Below, one piece after another: positions 1-9,259 of a DNA stretch of 64,000 nt. Made by a program: the position numbers and the translations under genes. The notes below the pieces were generated by a model. That model worked only from the letters and a program-made list of their open reading frames with translations. It did not search any database and had not been told where the DNA came from. Position 1 is the stretch's first letter. Every line of letters starts with the position of its first letter. The stretch covers positions 1-64,000 of the forward strand of contig JARIBI010000035.1 in the NCBI GenBank assembly GCA_029257435.1, in the 5' to 3' direction. The DNA comes from Sporosarcina sp. Lineage in GTDB: Bacteria; Bacillota; Bacilli; Bacillales_A; Planococcaceae.

Positions 1-108
1 ATAAGCATCTGGCCATATGGTCATCGACCAAAATGTATAAGCTAAGGCTGTCATTGTGAGTATAATTGCGAGTACAAATTCCATAACACTGATAGTTGCT
101 TGATTCAT
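1..108 (-). CDS. N-terminal part of a membrane protein, last visible gene of the Tad-like operon (cut by window edge)
   Basis: The first 36 residues are visible: a short polar start (MNQATISVMEF), then a hydrophobic helix of about 20 residues (VLAIILTMTALAYTF), then SMTIWPDAY. The ATG is at 106-108. A purine-rich AAGGAGGAT stretch lies about 35 bases upstream, too far to be an ideal ribosome binding site, so the true start could differ. The position after two pilin-like genes on the same strand suggests a minor pilin or assembly membrane protein, but I do not recognise the family and the gene runs out of the window. Confidence 0.6.
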   Translation of the reverse strand, partial: MNQATISVMEFVLAIILTMTALAYTFWSMTIWPDAY

Positions 109-170
109 AGGAATGGCGGGAGGCAGCCAGCTGGCTCCCCCCTATCCTCCTTCTTTAAGATGGTATCATC

Positions 171-632
171 TTATTTTTGTTCGAAGATGAGTGCGCGAAT
201 AACCGAGTTTTTGTCACGTTTTACACTTGCTTTAAACATTCCGCTCGGGTTGATATATTCATTGTTTGTAGAATTGTTCACATTCGTTGTATCGGCTCCA
301 CCGGTTGTCACTAAAGAATCTGCAGCGAAAGAGTTATAGTACCATGTTGAAGTTCCTTTGCCTGTTGTTACTTGAATTGCAATGTTTTTCGCATCTCCTT
401 CACCTTTAAACTTACGAAGTGCATTCACAACTTGTGAACCGGAAATCGTCGTATTGTCATAGATCAAATACTTTTGGTCTTTCAATTCTGTTGTAGATGC
501 ACTGAAATCAGTTGTTGCAACTTTCGCTGCCTCGGTTGCTGGACTGAATACGTTTACTGCGATACCGATGATTGCTAGTACTAAGAAAAGTGCTGCTCCA
601 AACTTTAACGCTGTGGATACTGTACCTGACAT
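171..632 (-). CDS. Pilin-like small membrane-anchored protein (second copy)
   Basis: This 153-residue protein has a short N-terminal stretch (MSGTVSTALKFG), one hydrophobic helix (about residues 13-29, AALFLVLAIIGIAVNVF) and a Ser/Thr-rich exported domain. That is the layout of a type IVb/Flp-like pilin or pseudopilin, although the conserved Glu at +5 of a classic prepilin is not seen. Residues 1-75 are identical to the neighbouring gene at 657-1136. After that the two diverge, except for a shared NPSGMFKA motif and a C-terminal NSVIR. The ATG follows AAAGGGGAGATATTT. Context with TadA, TadB/C and TadZ-like genes supports a structural subunit of a surface appendage. Homologs could carry other names in databases; I cannot check. 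Confidence 0.75.
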   Translation of the reverse strand: MSGTVSTALKFGAALFLVLAIIGIAVNVFSPATEAAKVATTDFSASTTELKDQKYLIYDNTTISGSQVVNALRKFKGEGDAKNIAIQVTTGKGTSTWYYNSFAADSLVTTGGADTTNVNNSTNNEYINPSGMFKASVKRDKNSVIRALIFEQK

Positions 633-656
633 AAATATCTCCCCTTTAGCTTTTTT

Positions 657-1136
657 TTATTTGCTTAATGTATCTTGAGTAAATTTGATTAAACGAATTA
701 CAGAGTTAGTATCACGTTCAACTGTTGCTTTAAACATACCGCTTGGATTAATAAACTCTTTACTTGTGGAATCATTCACCTTGGTAGTTTTTGCTCCTTC
801 TGCTGAACTTGGAGTGACTGTGTCACCGGAAAATGTTCCGAAATACGATTTACCACCGTTCGTGCCTGTTATTACTTCTACAGCAATGTTTCCAGCTTCG
901 CCTTCTGCTTGAAACTTACGAAGTGCATTCACAACCTGTGAACCGGAAATCGTTGTATTATCGTAGATCAAATACTTTTGGTCTTTCAATTCTGTCGTGG
1001 AAGCACTGAAATCAGTCGTTGCGACTTTAGCCGCCTCGGTTGCTGGACTAAATACGTTTACCGCAATTCCGATAATCGCTAGTACTAAGAATAATGCTGC
1101 TCCGAACTTTAGTGCTGTGGATACTGTACCTGACAT
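657..1136 (-). CDS. Pilin-like small membrane-anchored protein (first copy)
   Basis: This 159-residue paralog of the next gene downstream has the same N-terminal 75 residues with one membrane helix, then a different Gly/Ser/Thr-rich middle, then the shared NPSGMFKA motif and NSVIRLIKF tail. The start has a strong ribosome binding site (AAAGGAGAGATATTTATG). It lies 78 bases downstream of the TadB/C-like platform gene, with only 24 bases to its own duplicate. The fixed N-terminus with variable C-terminus suggests that the export and assembly part is conserved while the exposed part varies. Role as an appendage subunit is inferred from context. Confidence 0.78.
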   Translation of the reverse strand: MSGTVSTALKFGAALFLVLAIIGIAVNVFSPATEAAKVATTDFSASTTELKDQKYLIYDNTTISGSQVVNALRKFQAEGEAGNIAVEVITGTNGGKSYFGTFSGDTVTPSSAEGAKTTKVNDSTSKEFINPSGMFKATVERDTNSVIRLIKFTQDTLSK

Positions 1137-1214
1137 AAATATCTCTCCTTTAAATATGGTTTTAACTTGGACTTACACGGGTTGAACAGGCATCACTTCT
1201 TTCAAGGAACAATA

Positions 1215-3269
1215 TTATTGAATCTTTGTCAGCATATCTTGAGACTCGACAACACTTAGATAAATAAGTGGACCGACTAGATATAAGAATGTGAGGACAA
1301 CAATTGGGAACATTCCTAGTAGTTCCGCCCAGTTAGTCTTTTCAGCGATAGACCGCGTATTAGACTCTTTGCGCTGTTCCATCATATATTCTCGTTCTAT
1401 GTCGATATCATCAAACGCTTCTTTTAATGAAACTCGGACTAGAGATAGTTTTAATCGCTCTACGATTTGTTGAAATGGCTCAAATGCCACCGTTTCAGTT
1501 AAACGGTCTAATGCTTCTTCTGGACCGGAATCATAGACTGCGATTGATGCAGATATAGGAGTGCGGAATACAACGCTGAATCGCTCCATCCATTCAAGAA
1601 TGGTGTACACGCTCATTCGTTCAAAATCACGGAGAATTGATATTAGAATCAAATGTTGATGAACTTCATTCTCCATATCTTTTTGTCGAAGATACCGCTG
1701 GAAATAAAGTGTCCATACAGGAATGAACCAAACAACGACTGCAAATAGCAGAGCATACAATACTTCCCACCATTTCAGAAATGCATTCTGAACGCCCTGC
1801 CACTTTTCTACAATGCGTTCCATCGCTTGTTTTACCTTACGATCGTTTACATCTTCAGCTCCTAGTTGGTTTGCAATATAAAGTTGCAAGGACTCGGGGG
1901 TGACAACGTCCATCTCTTGAATTGCTTCAATCACATCACGGTCAAATTGTGTTGTCTTTTGAAATTCTGCAACATCATCATCTGTTAGATTTCCAGCAAA
2001 CATAGAGATCGGCACGACTGAGTAAAGGATGGACTTCTCTTCGCGTGAGTGTGCGAATACGAAACCGCCAACTAAGATAAAGAAGGCTGCAACGGTAAGA
2101 ATCATCCGATGCATTGTGAGCCATTCAATTTTTAATGGCGAATTGGTTTCTTTCAATAATTCTGTGAGTTTAAAGTATTGCTTTGAGAACTTGGCTGGTG
2201 TAAATGCACGTACAATTGGTTGTGCAAAGGGAACTTTATTTAGAATCCATTCTTCCCACTTAACACGTTTCTCTTTAGAGTGATAGGTTGCTTCATTGTT
2301 TTCGCGCATCTTCCGAATCAATAGATAGGAGACGAGCGAAACGGTATATACAATAACTTCTGCAAGAAAGCCAATTCTTGATTCATAGAATTTCTGCATA
2401 ATTGGAAAATACTCGTTCGCCCAAATCTGCAAAGGTAGAGCGAAGAAGACTGGTACTAGGGCAAGTACACTTATCCCCCTCATGGCATAGGCCAATTTAG
2501 AACGGTATAAGATTTCAGTATTCAACTCTTGATTGACTGCGCTTAGACCTCGTAAGAACGCACTCCCCTTATCATTGAATACGTCCCCTTGATCTTTAAC
2601 TAAGACTGATAGCCCCGCGATGATCTTAAGAAAACGAGAAGGTGCAACATCCTCATAAGCTGCTAATTCTTTTTCAGGTTCTGCACTCGTCAAAATCTTG
2701 TAAATCCGATCTGCTTGGATCTTCATCTCAGGACCGACTTGTTGAATTGCATCATATACGGCTTCATCAACCATTTTAGTTTGTTGGTAGTAGAAACGAA
2801 CACGGTTATTAAACATTTTCAATTGATTCAATAATCGAACCTCAACTCGATACACAAACACATCTAGGATAATGCCGGTCGTGAAAATTATGCCAAGAAG
2901 AACCCAGAAGACGACTAACCAAGATGGACGTATGAGAAGAACAACTATTGTGATGGATAAGATGAATGCAACGATAGTAAAAGCGATTCGCATGACTTCG
3001 CGACGAATTGTGTATTCATCGTAGACTGCTAACGTTTCTAACCGTCCTCTAATTCGTGCGATCCCTTTACCGATAATTGGCATACGGCTTGTTTTGTTGT
3101 AAGCCTGTTGTGCAAAAAGATTAAATCTTGCGGAATGACTTCTTTTCGGTTTACCGAAATCAAACGGGTCCACGTTGTCATTTTTAGCTTCTTTTTTCTT
3201 TGCCATATATAAAATCGTTACGATAATTAGAAATCCTAGAATGGCAAAAAGTGAGAGCCATTGACTCAT
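1215..3269 (-). CDS. TadB-TadC-like (T2SF family) inner-membrane platform protein
   Basis: This 684-residue protein has an N-terminal membrane helix (residues 4-20), then two similar halves. Each half has cytoplasmic helical stretches and paired hydrophobic segments of the T2SF/GspF-like kind, ending in a C-terminal membrane helix pair (FPIVVLTFLYLVGPLIYLSV). A single long protein with two such halves looks like a natural fusion of TadB and TadC, the platform that couples the TadA motor to pilin assembly. I chose ATG at 3269 because GGGGGAA lies 8 bases upstream; a TTG 15 bases earlier is open but has no site. Its start overlaps the stop of the TadA gene (ATGA), indicating translational coupling. 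Assignment rests on topology and context. Confidence 0.7.
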   Translation of the reverse strand: MSQWLSLFAILGFLIIVTILYMAKKKEAKNDNVDPFDFGKPKRSHSARFNLFAQQAYNKTSRMPIIGKGIARIRGRLETLAVYDEYTIRREVMRIAFTIVAFILSITIVVLLIRPSWLVVFWVLLGIIFTTGIILDVFVYRVEVRLLNQLKMFNNRVRFYYQQTKMVDEAVYDAIQQVGPEMKIQADRIYKILTSAEPEKELAAYEDVAPSRFLKIIAGLSVLVKDQGDVFNDKGSAFLRGLSAVNQELNTEILYRSKLAYAMRGISVLALVPVFFALPLQIWANEYFPIMQKFYESRIGFLAEVIVYTVSLVSYLLIRKMRENNEATYHSKEKRVKWEEWILNKVPFAQPIVRAFTPAKFSKQYFKLTELLKETNSPLKIEWLTMHRMILTVAAFFILVGGFVFAHSREEKSILYSVVPISMFAGNLTDDDVAEFQKTTQFDRDVIEAIQEMDVVTPESLQLYIANQLGAEDVNDRKVKQAMERIVEKWQGVQNAFLKWWEVLYALLFAVVVWFIPVWTLYFQRYLRQKDMENEVHQHLILISILRDFERMSVYTILEWMERFSVVFRTPISASIAVYDSGPEEALDRLTETVAFEPFQQIVERLKLSLVRVSLKEAFDDIDIEREYMMEQRKESNTRSIAEKTNWAELLGMFPIVVLTFLYLVGPLIYLSVVESQDMLTKIQ

Positions 3270-5128
3270 GCTACATTCCCCCAAACGCTCTGAATGAATG
3301 AACGGAATTGTTCGCGTTCTTCAGGCGATAGCTGCGCTTCGATCTCTGCAGTTCGTTCAGCACTCATAGGCTCACTAGCAACATATTCTCCATCTACATA
3401 TTCAACAAGATTACGAGCGACATAATGACGCTTTTGCGTCTGTTGACGGAAGTAGTTGGTAGCGACTGTGTACAATACATCGAGCTTGTCCTCTTTTGTA
3501 GAAACCTTTTTGTCTGCAAGAACATCAGTTGGTTCAAAACTAACCGGAATACATTCTGTAATACGTTCAATGTACTTGGAACCGTCATAATTCTGTCCTA
3601 AGTGAACATTGAATTCGAGAACACTCACTACTTGTTGCTCCGCAATCGATTCGTTACTGAACATTCCTACTTTGAGTAGGGAGTTACGGAGAGATTCAAC
3701 AAGAAGGTCAAATGTTTTGGCGTGGTGTGTAAATAACGTAAACAAACTCGCTACTTGTGCAGTTTGGATCATCCATGCCGCCACGTTGTCAGTTGCAACC
3801 TCACCCACGATGTTTACGGCGCCATCGGTTTTCTTTTGTAAGTCGAGCCCGTCTTGCCCACTCATAGTGTCTGTTTCTTGGAAAGTTAAAATGTTGCGAT
3901 CCGGATAAATTGAACGTAAATTCAATTCAAAACTCGTCTCTTGAATCCGTAGATTCAATGATTTGTGTATGTGTTCAATCAATGCTGTTAAGAGTGTCGT
4001 TTTACCACTGAACTGTTGTCCAGTAGCTGCTGTCACGCGATTTCCCTTCATCAAGAACTTTAATAGCTTAATAGGAATTTCTGCATTAGGCTGTCGGTAT
4101 AACTGCTCAAGCTCCAGTTTTCCTTTGTCATACTTTTTCCGGATGAAGAACGCCCAGGATTCAGAGAACTTCGGACGAACTACTGTGACCCGCGATCCAT
4201 CGTGCATTTCATTAATAATGTATGGACGTGATTCAGACAATTGCCCTGGGAAGTTATACTTGTAAACATTTTGCACAACGCGGCGTAATTCAGCTTCATG
4301 GTTGAATTTCAAGAACGAGAAGTGAATTGTTTTGCCCGCATACATCACCCAAACACTATTGAGTCCTGATTTTGCAGATCCGAAGGATGAAATCGTTTGT
4401 TCTTCATCATCTAAATTCTCCATACGTGATGGAAGTCCAGAAACACCACCGGATACTCCATCAATTGTCATATCGCGAATATCATCAATCACACCAAAAC
4501 CTTTAAATTGGCTGTAGATACGTTGAACAATCACTCGCAACTTATCTTCTAGCGTCAAATAGTTGACCGTCTTTTTGTAAATGGCGCGAATATCTGCTTC
4601 ATCAATCCGATAACTTCCGTCAAACTTTGGAGCATCCAGATTGTATGTATCGATTAATTCTCCTAGATACCCTGGACCGGTTTCCTTCCGTCCTAAGTAC
4701 AGGAGGATATCGAATTGTTCTCTAGCAGTTAATTGACTTGGCGTATCGAACGGCATAATCCAATTGATATTCACTTCATCCAGTCCATACTCTTTATCGA
4801 GCATGTCAAAAATTAATTCACGGATATAAGTTTTGGAACCGTAATCCCCTGTATTGCAACTCTTTAGGGCATCTTTCAATTCTTGGCGGCGACGTGATTG
4901 ACGCTTGAAATCCTCTTCAGACAGACCCAAATTGTACAAGTTCATTGTGGAAAGCTCTGTTAACTTGGTTTCTACATAGCTTTCAACAGCTTGAAGGGTA
5001 AAGCGCTCACGGTTTTCATTTTTGTTTTCAATCTTACGTTTATTGCCTTGTACTACCCGCCATCCTATAACGGTTAGTACACCGCTAATAAGAATAATTA
5101 TGATGGTTACATTCAGAAGCATACTCAC
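3266..5128 (-). CDS. tadA: TadA/CpaF-type secretion ATPase with N-terminal membrane anchor
   Basis: This 620-residue ATPase of the VirB11/TadA/CpaF family should power pilus or secretion assembly at the membrane. Visible motifs are a P-loop TGQQFSGKTTLL near residue 375, a Walker-B-like NIVGEVATD near 439 and the His-box segment FTHHAKT near 467, in the order and spacing typical of CpaF. An N-terminal helix (LLNVTIIIILISGVLTVIGW) is unusual, since most TadA proteins are soluble. The GTG at 5128 overlaps the stop of the upstream TadZ-like gene by four bases; an ATG six bases further in is the alternative. The downstream platform gene overlaps its stop. Confidence 0.85.
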   Translation of the reverse strand: MSMLLNVTIIIILISGVLTVIGWRVVQGNKRKIENKNENRERFTLQAVESYVETKLTELSTMNLYNLGLSEEDFKRQSRRRQELKDALKSCNTGDYGSKTYIRELIFDMLDKEYGLDEVNINWIMPFDTPSQLTAREQFDILLYLGRKETGPGYLGELIDTYNLDAPKFDGSYRIDEADIRAIYKKTVNYLTLEDKLRVIVQRIYSQFKGFGVIDDIRDMTIDGVSGGVSGLPSRMENLDDEEQTISSFGSAKSGLNSVWVMYAGKTIHFSFLKFNHEAELRRVVQNVYKYNFPGQLSESRPYIINEMHDGSRVTVVRPKFSESWAFFIRKKYDKGKLELEQLYRQPNAEIPIKLLKFLMKGNRVTAATGQQFSGKTTLLTALIEHIHKSLNLRIQETSFELNLRSIYPDRNILTFQETDTMSGQDGLDLQKKTDGAVNIVGEVATDNVAAWMIQTAQVASLFTLFTHHAKTFDLLVESLRNSLLKVGMFSNESIAEQQVVSVLEFNVHLGQNYDGSKYIERITECIPVSFEPTDVLADKKVSTKEDKLDVLYTVATNYFRQQTQKRHYVARNLVEYVDGEYVASEPMSAERTAEIEAQLSPEEREQFRSFIQSVWGNVA

Positions 5129-5934
5129 GCTTCTTCACGCTCCGCCCCTTTAAAACCTAACTCTTTCAAGACAGCTTCATTAATCTTTCTAACAGAGTTC
5201 AATAACGAAAAGGCAGGATCACCCTTTTGCGATTTATTGGAACGAACAAAGTACTCAGAAACCGTTTCCTGATTTGCCGCATCGCGGAAACCAGTTGTAT
5301 ACGGAATGGAATACATCGGTACTTGAATTTTGAATTGACGCTTGATATTTCGTAATGAATATCCCGCATCGGCATCGTATTGACTTAGAATGATGAAGTA
5401 CCGTTTCCCCTCTAGTTCCGCTGGCATACCTTTTTCGCTAAAGAACTGCTCTAAAATGTACTTATTTTGCGGTAAATGTACGAGAATCAGATCCGCTTGC
5501 TTCATCATTTCACATGTTCGTACATTGGCTGTTCCTGAGTGAGCGTCAATCCATAAGAAGTCATATTGTTGAGCTGCTGCTTTCAATATGGGTTGAATGA
5601 GACGTTCTGTCTCTTCGCCATCGTAGGAATCTCGGTTAGCAGGAAGAAAATCTAAGCTAGATTTATAAATAGTCTCTGTGTAATCCGAAACTGCTTCAGG
5701 TTTTAGCAACTTACTCTTAACTAATCGCTCCAATGCTAATACTCCACTATCCCTGAAACCACTTTTTTCACCTTTTCGATACATCGTTTCCATTGTAGAA
5801 AACGAGGCTTGGGTGTGGGTGAGTAGGGATCGGTATGGCTGTTCTAGAGCAAAGATGGAAGCTAGTGCTACTGTATTAGAAGTAGTAGCACCTTGTCCGT
5901 GAATTGGTGACCAATTTACAATGATATTTCCCAT
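5125..5934 (-). CDS. TadZ/CpaE-like ATPase-fold protein with degenerate P-loop
   Basis: This 269-residue SIMIBI-fold protein starts with a beta strand and a Walker-A position reading HGQGATTSNT, where MinD/ParA proteins have a Lys-rich KGGxGKT/S loop. Further strands read FLWIDAHSGTANV and RYFIILSQYDAD. TadZ/CpaE proteins, which place Tad machines at the cell pole, often have such atypical loops. The ATG follows GAAAGGAGAACAACCT. It sits directly upstream of TadA and overlaps it by four bases. Localisation of the Tad machine is inferred; ATP use is uncertain because the signature Lys is missing. Confidence 0.65.
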   Translation of the reverse strand: MGNIIVNWSPIHGQGATTSNTVALASIFALEQPYRSLLTHTQASFSTMETMYRKGEKSGFRDSGVLALERLVKSKLLKPEAVSDYTETIYKSSLDFLPANRDSYDGEETERLIQPILKAAAQQYDFLWIDAHSGTANVRTCEMMKQADLILVHLPQNKYILEQFFSEKGMPAELEGKRYFIILSQYDADAGYSLRNIKRQFKIQVPMYSIPYTTGFRDAANQETVSEYFVRSNKSQKGDPAFSLLNSVRKINEAVLKELGFKGAEREEA

Positions 5935-5961
5935 AGGTTGTTCTCCTTTCTGCCGTAAGGC

Positions 5962-6720
5962 CTATACGTGACTACTTTCAACTACATGCTTCCTCTGTCT
6001 CTTAAAAGCACTTTTGAAAAAAGATTTACGGACAGCGTCCGAAACATCTTTCGTGTGAACACCATACAAGTCAGAAATAATTTCGCTTAATAGCTCTTTA
6101 TATTGTCTGTTTAGTTGTTTGAAAGGAATGATTTGGTCATGTTGCATACGTAAACGCAATACATCCGCCATATCGTCAGGCTCAACCAGGTAATTCATAG
6201 ACTTCCATAACACGTCTTGATTCAGTAACGTTTCAAAGTACGATTCATTCATACGGTAATTAGATTCAAAAGTGATCCGTTTCAATTCAGACGTTCCAGT
6301 CACTTCAAAAAGCTTGTGTAGCAATTCAACGTCTAAACTTTGGTGTGCTCGGTGGAAGTCACCGATGTAAAAACGTTCATCAAACACCGGCCAATCCTGT
6401 TCGAGCATTTCCTTTGAATCCATATCAAGTAGAACCACATCATAATCCGTCATTGTTTCATCAGCTGCTGCCAACTGTTTTTCAACGGCCAACCAATTTG
6501 TAGCACCACATAATATGTCGATACCTTGGAAATCGAATACTTGTTGAGTATCGGTATAGCGTGTATAACTGTGGCGGTACCATTCATTTTTCGTGCTATC
6601 TACAATCAAAACTCGTTTATTCATTGTGTCGAGTACATGAGCAAAATATAAAACAAAGTCAGACTTATCACGAGTGCCAACGAAGTGAATCGTTTTTAAG
6701 TTCTGTGATGTTGGTATCAT
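5962..6720 (-). CDS. Divergent ParA/TadZ-like protein
   Basis: This 252-residue protein begins with strand and helix patterns like a MinD fold: TIHFVGTRDKSDF, then RVLIVDSTKNEW, then YDVVLLDMDSKEM. The nucleotide-binding loop is not recognisable. A basic C-terminus (FKSAFKRQRKH) could contact membrane or nucleic acid. Its ATG overlaps the stop of the upstream SAF gene by four bases, and AGGAGCGG lies about 9 bases ahead. Position between the CpaB-like and TadZ-like genes suggests a second, degenerate TadZ-type localisation factor. I do not recognise a named family with certainty. Confidence 0.6.
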   Translation of the reverse strand: MIPTSQNLKTIHFVGTRDKSDFVLYFAHVLDTMNKRVLIVDSTKNEWYRHSYTRYTDTQQVFDFQGIDILCGATNWLAVEKQLAAADETMTDYDVVLLDMDSKEMLEQDWPVFDERFYIGDFHRAHQSLDVELLHKLFEVTGTSELKRITFESNYRMNESYFETLLNQDVLWKSMNYLVEPDDMADVLRLRMQHDQIIPFKQLNRQYKELLSEIISDLYGVHTKDVSDAVRKSFFKSAFKRQRKHVVESSHV

Positions 6721-7673
6721 TTCGCATCCGCTCCTTCATTAGTCTCTCCAATCAAGTCGTCTTGGTTGGGTTGGTCAAACTGATTAGTTGCATTCAACTC
6801 ACGCTCTGCATCATCTTGTTCACGTTTACTGTCCGATTGACTTTGACCTTGTCTAAGTTTCTGACGCGTTTCATCATCAATTGCATTTAACCCTGCATCT
6901 AAACGCTGGCGGTTCTGTTTTTCTAAATTCAGTTGAGCGATGTTCACGATATTTGGAGAACTTTTGATAAGTTCCAATACGTTTGATTTAACTGGGTATG
7001 TGAGCATTGAAGCATCTTGCATTGGACCATCGACATAAGGCATTGCATAGATCTTCGCTTCTTCAACGAAAGCATCTACGATAGCAGAGCTCATGGTCAG
7101 TTGTTCTCCTTCATTCATGTTCACCCACATAGTCAGACCGTTTACTTCTTTAACCTTTTTCTTAGAGAGGAAGATAAAGTCATCGCCATTCGGGAATTGA
7201 ATACGAATATCGACGAAATCATCATTCTTTAACTTAGTTGGCAATTCGATAAAGGAATATTCTCCTTCACGTACATCATCACTAATCGGTTCATCTTCAT
7301 AAAGCATCGTTTCTACAAGTACTGTTTTTGCTTTCATATCCGCACGAGCGTAACGGTCTGTACTGCTAAGTGATACCGCTTCGATTGTATCTTGTGACTT
7401 GGCTGCTGCCGGAAGCGTAACTTGTTCAACCATTTCCTGTGTAATGATTTCGCCACGCTCAACATCTTGTTTCAAAGCCCAACCTTTTTCATTTTGTGCG
7501 ACTGTCTCATTCAGTACCGATAATTCAGCACGATATTTGTCACGGAGTTTGATTTCTCGTTCTTGTGATTTGGTATAGAAGAAGTACCCCGCTACTGTAG
7601 ATAGAATCAACATAATACTGGCACCGATAACTCCTGCCCAAAGCAATTTTTTTGTTCTTAATCGAATATTCAC
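6717..7673 (-). CDS. SAF-domain protein, CpaB/RcpC-like pilus assembly factor
   Basis: The protein has about 318 residues. A basic N-terminus is followed by one membrane helix (WAGVIGASIMLILSTVAGYFF), a coiled segment and a SAF-like module (ALKQDVERGEIITQEMVEQVTLP), then a beta-rich part (VDIRIQFPNGDDFIFLSKKKV) and a long Gln/Asp-rich tail. CpaB/RcpC proteins have this anchor+SAF layout and stabilise Tad pili outside the membrane. I chose GTG at 7671-7673 because GGGAGG lies nine bases upstream; a TTG 39 bases earlier is open but unsupported. It ends overlapping the next gene (ATGA). The Gln-rich tail is of unknown function. Confidence 0.7.
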   Translation of the reverse strand: MNIRLRTKKLLWAGVIGASIMLILSTVAGYFFYTKSQEREIKLRDKYRAELSVLNETVAQNEKGWALKQDVERGEIITQEMVEQVTLPAAAKSQDTIEAVSLSSTDRYARADMKAKTVLVETMLYEDEPISDDVREGEYSFIELPTKLKNDDFVDIRIQFPNGDDFIFLSKKKVKEVNGLTMWVNMNEGEQLTMSSAIVDAFVEEAKIYAMPYVDGPMQDASMLTYPVKSNVLELIKSSPNIVNIAQLNLEKQNRQRLDAGLNAIDDETRQKLRQGQSQSDSKREQDDAERELNATNQFDQPNQDDLIGETNEGADAK

Positions 7674-7715
7674 GTACACGTTCCTCCCTTTTCCTTTGAA
7701 ACAAAATGACAACCT

Positions 7716-9149
7716 CTATTGCAACAACACGAACGCACCAATAACGACAGCGGTAATAACAGCACTTGCAACACTCGCAGCAACGATTGTGCGTTTCGCT
7801 GTATTACGCAACGGTTCTTTTAGAAACCCATTCAGAAGAGTCCGGACAGCGTCTTCTGTCTCACCATCCACCTTGTAAGGATTAGGTGAAGATGGAAACG
7901 GAATGAATCTCAAGTCCGGCAACCGTTCCTCCATGCTTTTCACATTGGCTCGGTCCGCAAATGGTAAAACGAATGAATAATGCTCGTAATCTGCAACCTT
8001 CTTACAAAAATCATCCGTCCAATGTTGTTTCCATTCAAATGCAGAGGTAAGTAGGACTCGTACATGGGCTCTTAAAAACTCTTGATAGTAGGAAGTTTCT
8101 TCGATATCTCCTATATCCAGTACTACATATTCATAAGTGGCCATGATCTCACCCAACCGAATGTCCTCTCGGTATTTATAGTGTTCAATACCGTCATACT
8201 CGAATACGGATTGATTACGTATATACTGCTGTTCTCCCTCATATAAAGCATGAATTCGCTCGAAGTCTTCACTCGTATTCACTTCAATCAAAGCAACGCT
8301 GTGACCTTGGTGTTGGAGGAATGATGCAATTGACATTGAGGTATGGGTTGCCCCTAAGTGTGGTTTAGCTCCCGCCACCGCGACCACTACCGTCCCGATA
8401 ACGGCTGAACGTTGGTATACCTCTTTCGGAATCGGCATTAAGTCTAAAAAGTCGCCCAACTCGTCTGTTTTCACTTTTGGTTCTTTTATCGCCTTTGGTT
8501 TAGGGGGCCGATTTTCTCGATTTTCAGCAGATTGCTGTCTTCGTTGTTCGTTCCAATCTACTCCGGCATCAACGACGGATTTAGCCTTCGTCGAGAAGTG
8601 GGATAGGAGTTGTTTAGCTCGTTCTTCTTTTGAGACACTATTACTCTCTTCAGCCGAGGATTCTTCATCTATAGATTCTGACTCACCCTCAACGTCTTCA
8701 TCCACACTTTCCAACTCCAAAGTCCCGATTCCAAATTTGGAAACGTTCGCGTAACGAGGAGGTTCTTGTAGCTGTTCAATCAACATTTGAGCAGGAATGA
8801 TTCGTGAATTGAAGATATCTAGAACATTTCGCGCAACAAGTGCTGCAAGAAACGGATCACTCCGTTCTCGTTCACATAAGTAGACAACTCGTAAGTTCCC
8901 GTCGTATATGGAGCGCCATTGTTCTATCAAGGAGAGCATTTCTGCTTCATTGTCTTGTTGAGTGGCGGTATCGCTTGGTAAGTAGACGTCATGAAGGACA
9001 ACCGTAGAAGGTTGTTCCGATTCGATAATCTCATTCAGGTAATTCCGATGTAGAACCTCGTTTTCATTAACATCAAGCCCGCCCTGGATGAAATTCTTGC
9101 GTAAGATTTCCGTAAAGTCGCGATCGCCTATGGCCAATAGAAAAGACAT
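7716..9149 (-). CDS. TadZ-like protein: receiver-like N-domain, ParA-like domain, C-terminal membrane helix
   Basis: This 477-residue protein is first in the Tad-like operon. The N-terminal part reads like a receiver fold (FLLAIGDRDFTEILRKN, STVVLHDVYLP, VVYLCERERSD). An acidic linker follows, then a MinD/ParA-like domain with a variant loop (AVAGAKPHLGATHTSMS), VALIEVN and YVVLDIGDIEE, and finally a hydrophobic tail (VAASVASAVITAVVIGAFVLL). Receiver plus ParA fold is the TadZ/CpaE arrangement; the tail anchor is less usual. ATG at 9149 follows AAGGGAGAGACCGA. The leader between promoter and start carries a terminator-like stem, so readthrough probably controls the whole operon. Confidence 0.7.
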   Translation of the reverse strand: MSFLLAIGDRDFTEILRKNFIQGGLDVNENEVLHRNYLNEIIESEQPSTVVLHDVYLPSDTATQQDNEAEMLSLIEQWRSIYDGNLRVVYLCERERSDPFLAALVARNVLDIFNSRIIPAQMLIEQLQEPPRYANVSKFGIGTLELESVDEDVEGESESIDEESSAEESNSVSKEERAKQLLSHFSTKAKSVVDAGVDWNEQRRQQSAENRENRPPKPKAIKEPKVKTDELGDFLDLMPIPKEVYQRSAVIGTVVVAVAGAKPHLGATHTSMSIASFLQHQGHSVALIEVNTSEDFERIHALYEGEQQYIRNQSVFEYDGIEHYKYREDIRLGEIMATYEYVVLDIGDIEETSYYQEFLRAHVRVLLTSAFEWKQHWTDDFCKKVADYEHYSFVLPFADRANVKSMEERLPDLRFIPFPSSPNPYKVDGETEDAVRTLLNGFLKEPLRNTAKRTIVAASVASAVITAVVIGAFVLLQ

Positions 9150-9175
9150 TCGGTCTCTCCCTTCCGTATTAACAT

Positions 9176-9231
9176 AAAAAAACCCCAATCTATAGAAACA
9201 ACAAAAAGTGTTGTTTTCATAGATTGGGGTT
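9176..9231 (-). terminator. Leader terminator/attenuator ahead of the Tad-like operon
   Basis: A 13-bp perfect outer stem (AACCCCAATCTAT with ATAGATTGGGGTT) extends into an inner GAAAACAAC/GTTGTTTC stem and is followed by seven T on the minus strand. It lies between the promoter (9334-9362) and the first start codon (9149), so it must be bypassed for the operon to be expressed. The box GGGAAAACCCC (9226-9236) sits at the foot of the stem, as in other leaders of this window. Confidence 0.8.
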
Positions 9232-9259
9232 TTCCCATTAATCAGTTATGTAATTAGGG

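Noticed and set aside
3282..3284. TTG start for the TadB/C-like protein
   Set aside because: The ATG at 3269 has a well-spaced GGGGGAA and overlaps the TadA stop in the ATGA form.
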